In this document: positions 7,091 through 16,423 of the stretch, in pieces
How positions within the stretch are numbered: position 1 is the first letter of the stretch
How the letters are laid out: each line of letters opens with the position of its first letter
Source: a virus
Reading direction: 5' to 3' (one strand)
Virus record (IMG/VR): IMGVR_UViG_3300021963_000191
Coordinates: 1 to 49,270 of that record
DNA: 49,270 bases
The notes under the pieces: model-generated
Databases searched by the model: none
The model's input: only the letters and a program-made list of their open reading frames with translations
What the model was told of the DNA's origin: nothing
Position numbers and translations under genes: made by a program

Positions 7091-7612
7091 TTAGGTTACT
7101 GATGCGGTTTGGACTTCTGCAATACTTACAGTTGTTGCTGCGGGAGAAAAAACAGAAACTTTTACACTTCTAGATATAATTGCATTTGTGACTGCAATTC
7201 CAGTTACAGTGGAACTATTCCAACCTAGTGTAATTGATGATGCATTTGACGCAGTAACTTGTGTATGTGATGTATTTACTCCAGCGGGAGAACCACCAGA
7301 GATTGTTACATAATCACCCACTATAAATGGATTTCCGTTATTTTCACCAAATTCGACAACTGTTGTTGCTCCTGTAGTAATTCCTGAAATTCTTTGTCTT
7401 GCAACTCTTTGTTTCAAAACATCAGCACTATTTGGAACAATCATAAAATCATTTGCAGTTGCTACTGGATTTTCAGAAATCTGAATATAAGCAGCAGTTG
7501 ACCCACAAGAAACACGAAGATATCCAGATTGAAGAGAAATTGCATTAGATGTTGTTGTTGCTGCAGCAGAAACACTAACAGCATTAACTGTTTGTACAAT
7601 TCTAAAAGCCAT
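7091..7612 (-). CDS. Conserved virion-type protein between gp67 and gp21
   Basis: A 173-aa protein rich in Ala, Ser, Thr and Val, with alternating hydrophobic residues typical of beta-sandwich virion proteins. It starts with AFRIVQTVNAVSVS and has no Cys pair, signal peptide or membrane segment. Residues about 95-140 (VGDYVTISGG, then SSITLGW) resemble the short beta modules of other tail and head proteins. T4 has gp68 at this place, but this protein shows no acidic scaffold character, so it is not an obvious gp68. In marine T4-like phages I recall a conserved structural protein here, perhaps a head decoration or outer protein; that role is inference. Its ATG overlaps the gp67 TAA by one base. 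Confidence 0.6.
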   Translation of the reverse strand: MAFRIVQTVNAVSVSAAATTTSNAISLQSGYLRVSCGSTAAYIQISENPVATANDFMIVPNSADVLKQRVARQRISGITTGATTVVEFGENNGNPFIVGDYVTISGGSPAGVNTSHTQVTASNASSITLGWNSSTVTGIAVTNAIISRSVKVSVFSPAATTVSIAEVQTASVT

Positions 7613-7815
7613 TAGACTTCTTCCTCATCTTCTTCGTATTCGTCATCACCTTCTTCATATGTCTCCGAATCCTCTTCACCAAAAAGACTAGAAGCAACAT
7701 AAGGTTTTGCGTCTTCTACTCTTCCGGCACTTTTTGCAAACAGAATATCTTTAATTCTGTCTGCAATTTGTGAAGGGGAATCATCAGTAACAATCATATC
7801 TACTAAATCTTCCAT
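7612..7815 (-). CDS. gp67: gp67-like prohead core protein
   Basis: A 67-aa protein with a helical first half (SQIADRIKDILFAKSAG) and an acidic tail of Glu and Asp from about residue 46. This is the layout of T4 gp67 (80 aa, acidic C-terminus), which lies between portal gp20 and protease gp21 exactly as here. gp67 is a core protein needed for correct prohead shape and is cleaved by gp21. Sequence identity cannot be judged in such a low-complexity protein, so the call rests on size, composition and position. A perfect late promoter lies just upstream. Confidence 0.8.
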   Translation of the reverse strand: MEDLVDMIVTDDSPSQIADRIKDILFAKSAGRVEDAKPYVASSLFGEEDSETYEEGDDEYEEDEEEV

Positions 7816-7843
7816 ATTTTTATAATGTATAATAACTAAGAAC

Positions 7844-7851
7844 TATTTATA
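7844..7851 (-). promoter_or_regulatory. T4-type late promoter for gp67 to gp21
   Basis: The minus strand reads TATAAATAG, overlapping the gp20 stop codon (7847-7849). The element is 28 bases before the gp67 ATG at 7815. It would drive the gp67, 173-aa and gp21 genes. Confidence 0.78.
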
Positions 7852-9529
7852 TCTCTCCACCTTTCGGCATTTCAATTTCTGCTGCTTTTCCTTGTTTTTC
7901 TAAATCTGGTTCCATTATTGGTTGCCCTAAATTCATTTCGTTGGGAGAAGATTGCATCGGCATTCCAGTAGTTGGGTCAATTGGTTGATTTGGATCTGGA
8001 ATAATTCCTTCTTTAATTTCTTTTTGAATTTGAGCATCAATTTCTTTCATTTGTCCATCAGATTGCTTTAATACTTTTGATCTGATGTATTGTGCTGAAA
8101 AGTATTTACCAATATAAGGTTCCATTGCAGCAACAACCCCAAGTTGATCATTGCGAAGTTCATTTTCTTTTAGATCCGAAAAATGATTATCATAAACATA
8201 ATCATATTGAATATGCTCTCTCAAAACTTCCCAATCTTGTAGTGTAACTATATTTTTCAAAATCAATTGTGTTTTTAGCATATCATTAAAGACTTCTGAA
8301 AATCTTTTTCTAAGTCTTCCTACAAATCTAGTAAATTTAAGTTCATCTCTTAAAATTTCAGATGAACGGCCAAGATTGAAACCACCACCACCAACATCGA
8401 TTCGACTTGAAGGTACATTTAACGATTTGTAAAGTTTCTTTTGAAAATATTCAATATCAGCAAGTTCTCCAAGATTTTGTCCGCCTGGAAGTGTAGTAAT
8501 TTCAGTTCCTCTTCCACCCTCTCTTCGTGGTAACCAGAAATCTTCCAACATAGCCATATATTTGCGATCATCTTTAATCTCTCCTGTATCTGCATTATAA
8601 ACTAACTTATTTCGATAACGATTCATCACATCACGAAGATATTGTTCTGCTTTAATTTTTGGAAGATTGCCGACATCAATATAAAATATTCTTCTTTCTG
8701 GTGCTCTAGAAAGTCTATAAATCACAAGGCTATCTTCAATCATTCTCAATTGATTGAGTGCTTTAATTGATTTATGAAGATAAGATAAAATAGTTTGCTT
8801 ATTTCGATCTACAAGACCTGATGTTACATAGGTAATAGCATCTTTTGCAATTTTTACACTTTTTGCATCATTGCGAAAAGAGATTGATCCACTTGATCCA
8901 ATAGAAGAATTTGGATCATAAAGATAATATTCTTCTATTTTTGGTGCTTGATGAATATCTATTGGTTCGTTACTTCTACTTGATGATGCTGGAAAATTTG
9001 CATTTTGTCCAGTTTGTTCTGCCTTACGAATAAAACGAATTTTAATTGGATCAATATATCTAATTTCTTGAATTCCAGCAGAAGGATTTTTTAAGTCAAT
9101 TACTTTATGGTAAAAAATCTTTCCATCTACGTACCAATTTCTAAAAATTTCGTGTGCTTTTCTATCAAAATCCATAATTTCTTTAATGGATTTAAATTCA
9201 TCACGAATAATTTGTTTTAATTTGTCTGATGCTGGAAGATTTGAAAGTTCGATTTCTACTGGTGAATCATTCAAATCTGATACAATAGCTTCATTTACGA
9301 CATCTTCAATCGCACTATCACATTCTGGGTGTAAAGCCATTTCACGATATCTTTTTACAAGATCTTGTTCATTCTTATAAACACCTTCAATATCTACATA
9401 TTGCCCATAAAAACCACTTTGAATGTAATAATCAGATTTATCTTCTTCATTAGGAGGAACTGGAGAAACAAGTTTTTTTGACTTATCTACTCCAGTATCT
9501 TGTATTTTGAACCCAAACAACTTAGACAT
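7847..9529 (-). CDS. gp20: gp20, portal vertex protein
   Basis: A 560-aa homologue of T4 gp20 (524 aa), the dodecameric portal through which DNA enters and leaves the head. Recognisable segments are RYREMALHPECDSAIEDVVNE near residue 60, FRNWYVDGKIFYHKVID (about 107-123), RAPERRIFYIDVGNLPK (about 277-293) and FWLPRREGGRGTEITTLPGG (about 332-351), the region used for marine portal PCR surveys. I start at the ATG at 9529; one more upstream codon in frame is TTG. A CATAAATA late-promoter variant lies 24 bases upstream, over the gp19 stop. The C-terminus is rich in Pro, Met and Glu, probably a flexible tail. Confidence 0.97.
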   Translation of the reverse strand: MSKLFGFKIQDTGVDKSKKLVSPVPPNEEDKSDYYIQSGFYGQYVDIEGVYKNEQDLVKRYREMALHPECDSAIEDVVNEAIVSDLNDSPVEIELSNLPASDKLKQIIRDEFKSIKEIMDFDRKAHEIFRNWYVDGKIFYHKVIDLKNPSAGIQEIRYIDPIKIRFIRKAEQTGQNANFPASSSRSNEPIDIHQAPKIEEYYLYDPNSSIGSSGSISFRNDAKSVKIAKDAITYVTSGLVDRNKQTILSYLHKSIKALNQLRMIEDSLVIYRLSRAPERRIFYIDVGNLPKIKAEQYLRDVMNRYRNKLVYNADTGEIKDDRKYMAMLEDFWLPRREGGRGTEITTLPGGQNLGELADIEYFQKKLYKSLNVPSSRIDVGGGGFNLGRSSEILRDELKFTRFVGRLRKRFSEVFNDMLKTQLILKNIVTLQDWEVLREHIQYDYVYDNHFSDLKENELRNDQLGVVAAMEPYIGKYFSAQYIRSKVLKQSDGQMKEIDAQIQKEIKEGIIPDPNQPIDPTTGMPMQSSPNEMNLGQPIMEPDLEKQGKAAEIEMPKGGEI

Positions 9530-9552
9530 CAATATAATAAAATAGTTTCTAC

Positions 9553-9560
9553 TATTTATG
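9553..9560 (-). promoter_or_regulatory. Variant late promoter before gp20
   Basis: The minus strand reads CATAAATA, followed by G, one base off the late consensus. It overlaps the gp19 stop codon, 23 bases before the gp20 ATG, mirroring the gp20/gp67 arrangement. Confidence 0.5.
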
Positions 9561-10221
9561 TTTGTTTCGATGTGCCAAGTTGAGAAGCGCCAGTATTATC
9601 AAGAGCATCCCACCATTGAACTTGCAAATCTACTGTAAATTCTTCAATTGTATCTGAAGAATCATAAGAAACATCAATTGCACTTATAGCAGTTGGAAAT
9701 ACCCCATAAAATTTATACTGTTTTAGTATAGGTATTTGACTATTAGTTGTTGGAGTTGAACCGGTAAGGTCTGCTCTTCCAAGTTGATATATAATTGCAT
9801 CTTGTTGATAAGTATTCGGATCAATTTTTCCAGCAGCATCTTCGTTTTTATTCATATAATTGATCCATCTTTCGAAAGCATTTCGAATGTGGAAATCGTT
9901 ATCATTAATTACAGTAATCGCCCAAGGATCAAATGTGCGATCACCAGCAATTTTAAGATTTCTTCCTCTAAATGGAATATCAATAATACCCAAAGTAGAT
10001 GCAGGAAGATTTGCTGCTTTAATTAAAAATCTAGTTTTATCTGAAAGATCGCTTTGATTTCCAGTATGAGTCGCACTATAAACATCAGAAGGAAAAGTAA
10101 TTTCGCATTCAAATAAATTAGATCTTACTCCTCCCCCAGACATTCTACTTTTGAACTCATTTAAAGTTCTAGTATTTGGGTTTTGGGATCCACCAGTAAA
10201 AGCATTGGATTTGTTAGCCAT
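9556..10221 (-). CDS. gp19: gp19, tail tube protein
   Basis: A 221-aa homologue of T4 gp19 (163 aa). After a Ser/Asn/Gly-rich N-terminal arm (1-33) comes NLFECEITFP (35-44), then AANLPAS (69-75) and AGDRTFDPWAITVINDND (92-109). The C-terminal strand TVDLQVQWWDAL matches the T4 end (TLALDYWE). Hexamers of this protein stack to form the inner tail tube inside the gp18 sheath. It follows gp18 by 19 bases with an AGAGGT ribosome site. The extra length over T4 is in the N-terminal arm, two loops and a short C-terminal tail. Confidence 0.96.
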   Translation of the reverse strand: MANKSNAFTGGSQNPNTRTLNEFKSRMSGGGVRSNLFECEITFPSDVYSATHTGNQSDLSDKTRFLIKAANLPASTLGIIDIPFRGRNLKIAGDRTFDPWAITVINDNDFHIRNAFERWINYMNKNEDAAGKIDPNTYQQDAIIYQLGRADLTGSTPTTNSQIPILKQYKFYGVFPTAISAIDVSYDSSDTIEEFTVDLQVQWWDALDNTGASQLGTSKQT

Positions 10222-10240
10222 TTTTTGTTACCTCTTTGTG

Positions 10241-12643
10241 TTAAACTGAACCTACGACTTCTTCAAAACTTACACCTGTGCGAGTAGCAACAAAGGTAAG
10301 ACCGATGAAGTTGATAGATCTTGCTGGTTTTACGAAAATATCAGCTCTAAATTGATTTGCATCAATTATGTCTGGAGTATTATTTGTCTCATCACAGATA
10401 ACTAAGAAGTCACTCATTCCTCTTTTTGCTTTTACATCACGAAGATAAGGTTCGACAATATTGATAAAATTGGATCTAGTAATTACATCATTAAACTCAA
10501 ATAGTTGTGCTCTTGCTGCTCTTTCGATTGTTTCTTCGAGCGTAAGGAATAAACGACGAACATTAATTCTATCAAATGCAGAAGCATAAGATAAAGCAGT
10601 TTTGTCACCAAAAAGAATAATTCCAGAACCAGGTGAATAGATAATTGGATTAATTCTTTTTGGATATAGAAGGTCTCTTTGACCTTGTGATGGATTGTAT
10701 GCAAGTTTCACAGCATTACTAATTGCTCCTCTTGAAGAACCAGCAGGAGAGAACCACGGGAATTGGTTGATTGATGTTCTAGCCATCAATCCAGCAACAT
10801 CTGCATTGCAAGGTATGTATCTAAATGTATTATTGAAGCGATCAAATGTATACTTATATCCAGTATCAAAAACTGCATAGGAACTTGATGTTATGGGATC
10901 AAAGAAATTAATAATATTTGTAGTTTGTGTATCGGTGCTTGTGATGTTCAATACTCCAGATTTGTATGGAGAAATAACAGCTATACAATCTTTTCTTTCT
11001 TCGGCAATTGAAATTAAAGTATTTGCTTTTGACTGTGCTTCAAAAATTGAAGCACCACTAGATGGACCATTAATCAGAAAATTGATTGAATACTCAGCAG
11101 GATTTCTAAAAATTTCATAAGATGAAATAATATCTCCAAATGTCGGTGCCATTCCCCCAGTTGAACTATAATCAACACCACCAGTTAAATTGTAAGTTAT
11201 ATTTCCAATTCCTGCAAATGAAGTGCTTTGGGCATTAGTGCCCCAATTTCCCGTACTTGTATTGGTATAACCAGTATATGTTGTAAAATCAGTAGCAGAA
11301 CCAGTAGGAGCAAATCCGGCATAAATGTAATTTGATATATCTGCAATTGAATCTTTATAATATACAGATTCTGATGGAGATATTTTACCATCTAATGCCT
11401 TGGAAAGGTATGTGTATTTTTCAAGAATATTTCCTGCAATTCCGGTCACGCTACCAGTATCATCGACAACTACAATATGAATTTCATCATTTTTTGAATT
11501 TCTTTCTGATGCATATTGAGAAGTAGATGGTTTTTCGGCAATTGATTTCCAGTATATTGTAGAATTAGTTAATCCTAATGTTTGCAAATTATACCAATCA
11601 GAAACAGTAATCGCAGCAGAACCACTTGATGCAAAGTTAAATGCAGTTCCTGCTGGAACTAATGAAACAAATTGAACGTTTGTTCCCACTCCTGCCGAAG
11701 CAGAATTTATTAAAATTGTATTTTGTGTGCCACCATTAATAGTTGTAGTTCCAAGACCAACAATTGTAGAAGTGTTTACTATTCCTGCAGTAATTGTTCT
11801 AATTTGATTTCCAACAGTTACCCCAGAAGTTGGAAGATTTTGAGTAAGAGATATAGGTCTAATAACAGTAGAACCAGATCCTACTGAACCAAAAAATCTA
11901 TTTGCTTCAACCGATGTAGTAACTCCCGAAGTAGTTTTAAAAAAATAAGAACCAGATTGAGAAGGAAAAGAATTAATACTATTTTGTGAATATGATACGT
12001 TAGTTGATAAACCAGATGAATTATCGTATCTATCAGTAACCTTTACATCAACGTTTTGGTCGCCAATTTTTGTAACAATTCCTCTTAAATATCCAGTAAA
12101 ATTTGAAGCAGTTCCAACTCCAGCAAGAGAAGTATTAATCCCAACGGTTACACCAAAACCAACCGATAACCCAAAAGTACCAATTGCAACTCTTTGATCT
12201 GCGGCAGAGTCAATTACACATACTTTTAAATTATTTGCCCAAGAACCTGGATTTTTTGCTCCATAATACCAAGTTGACCCGGTAGAATAATTATTTGTAT
12301 AATCTTCATAAGATTTAATTTTAAGAGTAACGGAATCAGCTGAAACGCCAGCATTTGAATTGTTCAAATTTGATCCATCAGTTCTAACTACTCTTAGAAT
12401 ACCACCATATGAAAGATAAGATGAAGCACTCATCCAATATTCGTATTGCGAATCGGTAGATAATGGTTTTCCGAAATATTTCAACAAATCCTGTTCTGTT
12501 TCAATTAAAATTGGATAATCTACTGGACCTTGAGAAAAAGGACCAACAATTGCACCAGTTTGATCATTTACGCCATCAATTCTTCCAATAGTTAAATCGA
12601 CTTCCCTTACCCTTACGCCCGGAGATACTAAATTTACCGCCAT
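10241..12643 (-). CDS. gp18: gp18, contractile tail sheath protein
   Basis: An 800-aa homologue of T4 gp18 (659 aa). The N-terminus SPGVRVREVDLT (7-18) and TGAIVGPFSQGPVDYP (29-44) are typical of sheath proteins. The conserved C-terminal domain holds QGQRDLLYPKRINPI, the GDKTALSYASAFDRINVRRL region and ends in SINFIGLTFVATRTGVSFEEV. These terminal parts form the inner sheath layer that links subunits. The middle (about 130-480) is Ser/Thr/Gly/Val-rich and longer than in T4, probably the surface-exposed domains. It is preceded by an AGAGGGA ribosome site and a perfect late promoter, and is followed by gp19 as in T4. Confidence 0.97.
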   Translation of the reverse strand: MAVNLVSPGVRVREVDLTIGRIDGVNDQTGAIVGPFSQGPVDYPILIETEQDLLKYFGKPLSTDSQYEYWMSASSYLSYGGILRVVRTDGSNLNNSNAGVSADSVTLKIKSYEDYTNNYSTGSTWYYGAKNPGSWANNLKVCVIDSAADQRVAIGTFGLSVGFGVTVGINTSLAGVGTASNFTGYLRGIVTKIGDQNVDVKVTDRYDNSSGLSTNVSYSQNSINSFPSQSGSYFFKTTSGVTTSVEANRFFGSVGSGSTVIRPISLTQNLPTSGVTVGNQIRTITAGIVNTSTIVGLGTTTINGGTQNTILINSASAGVGTNVQFVSLVPAGTAFNFASSGSAAITVSDWYNLQTLGLTNSTIYWKSIAEKPSTSQYASERNSKNDEIHIVVVDDTGSVTGIAGNILEKYTYLSKALDGKISPSESVYYKDSIADISNYIYAGFAPTGSATDFTTYTGYTNTSTGNWGTNAQSTSFAGIGNITYNLTGGVDYSSTGGMAPTFGDIISSYEIFRNPAEYSINFLINGPSSGASIFEAQSKANTLISIAEERKDCIAVISPYKSGVLNITSTDTQTTNIINFFDPITSSSYAVFDTGYKYTFDRFNNTFRYIPCNADVAGLMARTSINQFPWFSPAGSSRGAISNAVKLAYNPSQGQRDLLYPKRINPIIYSPGSGIILFGDKTALSYASAFDRINVRRLFLTLEETIERAARAQLFEFNDVITRSNFINIVEPYLRDVKAKRGMSDFLVICDETNNTPDIIDANQFRADIFVKPARSINFIGLTFVATRTGVSFEEVVGSV

Positions 12644-12680
12644 GTCTTTCCCTCTGAAGAAATTTCATTTTGTCTAAAAG

Positions 12681-12688
12681 TATTTATA
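12681..12688 (-). promoter_or_regulatory. T4-type late promoter for gp18 and gp19
   Basis: The minus strand reads TATAAATAC in the gap between gp17 (ends 12700) and gp18, 37 bases before the gp18 ATG. It is an exact late -10 match. Confidence 0.78.
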
Positions 12689-12699
12689 AATTACCAATT

Positions 12700-14349
12700 T
12701 TATCTGTACTCCCACATATATGAGACATCACCATATTCATCGGTGTGCCATCTGTCCCCATCATTATCTACAAAAGAAGTTTCTTCATTTAGGCCATCAG
12801 TAATAAATCCAAATGGAGACATATCTTGTTCTATTTGTTCTTTTTGATCTTCGTATATTCTTTTTCGAACATCATTCTCTGTCATTTCTTTAAAATAATC
12901 TTGAACAACTAACCAAGAAAAAATTACTAAACACATTACCAAATCATCATTGCATCCTTCTTCTGCTTCAAATGATTGATTTTTTTGAATAAAAGTAGTA
13001 AGTTCACTAATAATTTCGTAGTCATTAAAAATAAGTTTATCGTCTTCAATAATTGTTTTTAGATTTGAACAACCAACTCTTTTAACTGTTTTTGACATCT
13101 TTACGCCAAGTTGTGTTTTCTTTCCAGAAAATCCTTGCCCAACAAGTTGCCCTGCTCTTCCTCTCATTGCACACATTAAAATATTATCATACTCTAAATC
13201 AAAATGAAGAATACTCGTAACTTGTTCTCCAATATCATTTACTTCTGCTAACACAAATGATTTATTATATGCTTTTGCTACATCTAAAATTATATTTGGA
13301 AATAACATTGGTTTAATTTCATTATTCCTATATTTTGCTACTATTTTATAAGGAAAGGTTGATATATCAAAAACAACAAATGCCGAATAATCGTTATTCA
13401 ATCCTCTCGAAACGTCCACTGTCATTATATAAGTATGCTCGTCTTTCGGTTTTTCATATACATCTAAACCCCCACTTCTTTTGATTGGTTCATCATAAAC
13501 CAAAGTTTTTATTTTTGATGGATTGATTAATGTTCCAATAGAACCCAAGAACTCGCATTCAAACTCAACTTGAAACTGTTGTTCGCTTGTGTTTTCTATT
13601 GTTTGTTTTTTCCATACCTGATCTCTACCAGGAACTTCACTCCAATGAACTTCGGTAGGAATGTATTGATTTTTTGATCTTTCAGCATCATGCCAAATTT
13701 TATAAAAATGATTCATTCCGTGAGGAGTAGAAACAATAATTAATTTGGTAGATTGCCCAGAAGATATGGTAGGATAAACAGAACTGAAAAAATCTTCAGC
13801 AATATGGTTAGGAACGAATGCAAATTCGTCCAAAAAGATGATATTATAAGAACCACCACGCACCGCAGAGGCAGACGTAGAGGCAGCAAGAATCTTTGAA
13901 CCATTCTCTAGTTCTAATGAACCCCTATTCCATATTAAAACCCCTTGCTGCATCCATTTAGGTAGGTTTTCGTATGCTAATTGAAGTCTTCCAAGAAGGT
14001 CTCTAGCAGTAGACGCTTTATTAGCAAGAATCGCAATATTGACATTATCATTAAATAGTGCGTAATGAAGCAAATAAGAAACGACAGTGGTAGATTTACC
14101 AGACTGTCTTGGCATTTTGCATACGTTAAATCTGTGATCATGGAAATTCTTAATAAGTTTTTCTTGAAACTTGTACATATTAAAAGGCACAAGACCGTGA
14201 TCAAGTGAAACAATTTTTATGTAGTTTTTCGCAAAATACACAGGATCTTTTTTACATTTTATAAATTGCTCAATTTGATCCTTGGTAAACTCTATTGGCG
14301 TATTTGCCTTTTTTAATAGAGGATTACCCAGATATTGATCGTTACTCAT
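12700..14349 (-). CDS. gp17: gp17, terminase large subunit
   Basis: A 549-aa packaging motor homologous to T4 gp17 (610 aa). The N-terminal ATPase has Walker A RQSGKST (81-87), Walker B IIFLDEF (170-176, Asp174 and catalytic Glu175) and the coupling motif STPHG (207-211). The C-terminal RNase-H-like nuclease shows its acidic residues in TVDVSRG, LAEVNDIG and CNDDLVMCL, matching the T4 Asp401/Glu458/Asp542 triad. It docks on portal gp20, translocates DNA with ATP and cuts concatemers at head-full. It starts three bases after the stop of a 62-aa gene, so those genes are probably coupled. Unlike T4, gp16 is not directly adjacent. Confidence 0.97.
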   Translation of the reverse strand: MSNDQYLGNPLLKKANTPIEFTKDQIEQFIKCKKDPVYFAKNYIKIVSLDHGLVPFNMYKFQEKLIKNFHDHRFNVCKMPRQSGKSTTVVSYLLHYALFNDNVNIAILANKASTARDLLGRLQLAYENLPKWMQQGVLIWNRGSLELENGSKILAASTSASAVRGGSYNIIFLDEFAFVPNHIAEDFFSSVYPTISSGQSTKLIIVSTPHGMNHFYKIWHDAERSKNQYIPTEVHWSEVPGRDQVWKKQTIENTSEQQFQVEFECEFLGSIGTLINPSKIKTLVYDEPIKRSGGLDVYEKPKDEHTYIMTVDVSRGLNNDYSAFVVFDISTFPYKIVAKYRNNEIKPMLFPNIILDVAKAYNKSFVLAEVNDIGEQVTSILHFDLEYDNILMCAMRGRAGQLVGQGFSGKKTQLGVKMSKTVKRVGCSNLKTIIEDDKLIFNDYEIISELTTFIQKNQSFEAEEGCNDDLVMCLVIFSWLVVQDYFKEMTENDVRKRIYEDQKEQIEQDMSPFGFITDGLNEETSFVDNDGDRWHTDEYGDVSYMWEYR

Positions 14350-14352
14350 TAT

Positions 14353-14541
14353 TTATTCACCCTTAAACTGCCCCAAACCAATACAACTTAATGTCTCTTG
14401 TTGTTTAAAATATAACTTCACATAACACTTACAAATGTTTTTAAGTGACTCAATATCTTTACATTCATTCAAATCCCTTGAAATTTTTTCGTATTCAAAT
14501 ATTTTAGTTAGATTTGTCAGTTCAATAAGATTTGGGTCCAT
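14353..14541 (-). CDS. Small conserved protein before gp17
   Basis: A 62-aa helical protein starting MDPNLIELTN, with two Cys (in NECKD and ICKCY) and charged helices. I chose the ATG at 14541 because AGGAGA lies at ideal distance before it; a start at 14580 would add 13 residues without a ribosome site. The start overlaps the end of the 627-aa gene by 20 bases and the stop is three bases before gp17, so it is embedded in the packaging operon. I recall similar short proteins at this place in marine T4-like phages but know no function. A terminase accessory role is inference from position only. Confidence 0.65.
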   Translation of the reverse strand: MDPNLIELTNLTKIFEYEKISRDLNECKDIESLKNICKCYVKLYFKQQETLSCIGLGQFKGE

Positions 14542-16405
14542 TTGGTTCTCCTGTAAATAATAATGGTTTATTTGGATCATTTGCTGAAGGATTAAATGCT
14601 AATACAATTGCATTTGGATAAACTTTTCTAATTTCTCTTGTTACTTCCGTTTTTGTTGGTCTAGTAAATTGTTGGAAAAACATTTGAGTTGTTATGTATT
14701 TTCCTCTCCAATTTATTAGTATAGTATATGTAGATCCACGAGTTTGTATTCTTAAATAGTTTTCATCTATATTTGTTTCCTCATTTGCGGGATATGGCAT
14801 TGTTATATTATAATCTTTTTTTGAACTAATTATCTCTGCTGGTAAAGAAAACATATCCCAATATCTTGAACCGTATTTGCATTCACTTCTTCTTTCGAGT
14901 TTTTCACATTTTGGGCAATATCTATCTGCTCTTTCTCGAATTGGAGTATGCCAATCACCATCAAGCGAATTGGTACTTTCGGATTTTGTTCCCCAATTAG
15001 TAGCACCAACTTTACGGCATTTTACGAGAGCCCCCGAGGCATAGGCAGAAGGCCAGACAGAATATCTTGATTTTACTTTAGTATAACAAGCATCTTTGGT
15101 TCCACTACCTTTAGTTTTTGTATCAGATTCTTCTTTTACATCAGTAGCAACATAAGTTGGTTTTGCTGCACCTGATTTTGATTGTTGTCCTGGATCTGCT
15201 AATTTCTTTCTTCTTGCTGCTGATTTTCTTTCTGTATCAGTCATACTTGCTCTTTTTGAGGATGAAACGCACTTGGGAGTTCCTTCTCCTGGTTCATCAC
15301 TTGCACAAGTTCCACCAGTTACTACATTTACCCAACCAGACTTTCCGTCCTTTGATTTGGACTTACCAAACCAATCACGAAGACCTTCTTCGTTGCAATT
15401 ATTTTTTTTTTCCTCAACAAATACCTCACTTTCGAAATCATAAGAATTTTGGAGACCCATTTGTTTTCTTATTTCGGGAGGTTGGTTTCTATAATTAACT
15501 TTATCATCATATTTTTTAGCAATATTAGCAACTGCACCTAAAACTGGTACATCTTTAAGTCCTTGAGCCATTGCACCAGAAGCAGTGGTTGGTGGAGGTG
15601 TTGGTTTTTCTGCAGGTTTTGTAGTTGAAGTTATGTCAGGTTTTTTAAAAAAACTTGGACGTGGTTTTTCTGGAGTTTTAGAAACACTTGTATATCCAAA
15701 CTCAGGATTTCCTTCTTTTGGTTTCAATACACTAGGAGCACTTTTAGTAGCATTATATCTTTGAACTTGTGTAGAAGAATACTCGGTATTATTAGGATTA
15801 TATTGATTGGGTTTTTTTACACCTCCAGTAGAAGGAGATACAATATTTTGACTAAATGGTACAGTCACTCCTAATACTTTTTTTTGCACATATGGTACAC
15901 CACCAGACGGTGCCATTACAGTACCAGTTCCTGGAAGAGAAACCTCATCAATCTGATCACCTTCTGGTTCATAAGATGCCATTTGAACCTTTGATTTGTT
16001 TGGAGTATTTGTTGCTAACGGTGTTTTGTATCGTACTGGATATTTAATTCCTGCAGCTCCTCGATTAGGTCCAATAATAATTGGTGCCCCTGGATTATCT
16101 TCAGGTGGATAATACGATTTAACAGGACTACTAGGTCCTTGATTTTGTTCTTCTATTTTATTATCTTGACTATCTAAATAATCTGCTGCAGTATCAATAT
16201 AATCTGCTGCCTTCGTAATCTTTGACTGCACCCAGGCTTCAATATTTCCTTCACCTTTTAATTTTTGCATCAATCTATTAATTGCACTTTGAATTACTTT
16301 AATTTCACTTCTAGCCATTGAATGTTCGTGATCTTCGGACAAAATATAATCACACATCATCATATCTGTCGTAAATCTCCAATTTTTAAAAGTACTATTT
16401 TTCAT
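14522..16405 (-). CDS. 627-aa multidomain protein between gp16 and gp17
   Basis: Four parts are visible. Residues 1-82 are helical (SEIKVIQSAINRLMQKLKGE, then AADYIDTAADYLDSQ). Residues about 85-320 are a Pro/Ser/Thr/Lys-rich linker that looks disordered. Residues about 338-470 (GLRDWFGKSK, VVTGG, TDTERKSAARRKK, VKSRYSVWPSAYASGALVKC) form a basic module common in marine phage genomes, which I associate with DUF5872. Residues about 488-511 carry CPKC and a third Cys (SECKYG), perhaps a zinc site. Residues about 550-627 (YTILINWRGKYITTQMFFQQF, then RKVYPNAIVLAF) are a small alpha/beta module. Function is unknown; position suggests packaging or an injected virion protein. It separates two normally adjacent terminase genes. 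Confidence 0.7.
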   Translation of the reverse strand: MKNSTFKNWRFTTDMMMCDYILSEDHEHSMARSEIKVIQSAINRLMQKLKGEGNIEAWVQSKITKAADYIDTAADYLDSQDNKIEEQNQGPSSPVKSYYPPEDNPGAPIIIGPNRGAAGIKYPVRYKTPLATNTPNKSKVQMASYEPEGDQIDEVSLPGTGTVMAPSGGVPYVQKKVLGVTVPFSQNIVSPSTGGVKKPNQYNPNNTEYSSTQVQRYNATKSAPSVLKPKEGNPEFGYTSVSKTPEKPRPSFFKKPDITSTTKPAEKPTPPPTTASGAMAQGLKDVPVLGAVANIAKKYDDKVNYRNQPPEIRKQMGLQNSYDFESEVFVEEKKNNCNEEGLRDWFGKSKSKDGKSGWVNVVTGGTCASDEPGEGTPKCVSSSKRASMTDTERKSAARRKKLADPGQQSKSGAAKPTYVATDVKEESDTKTKGSGTKDACYTKVKSRYSVWPSAYASGALVKCRKVGATNWGTKSESTNSLDGDWHTPIRERADRYCPKCEKLERRSECKYGSRYWDMFSLPAEIISSKKDYNITMPYPANEETNIDENYLRIQTRGSTYTILINWRGKYITTQMFFQQFTRPTKTEVTREIRKVYPNAIVLAFNPSANDPNKPLLFTGEPNGPKSY

Positions 16406-16423
16406 TTTATTTTTTGCTTTCTA

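Noticed and set aside
14542-14580. Extended start of the 62-aa gene at 14580
   Set aside because: There is no ribosome site before that ATG, while AGGAGA sits at ideal distance before the ATG at 14541.
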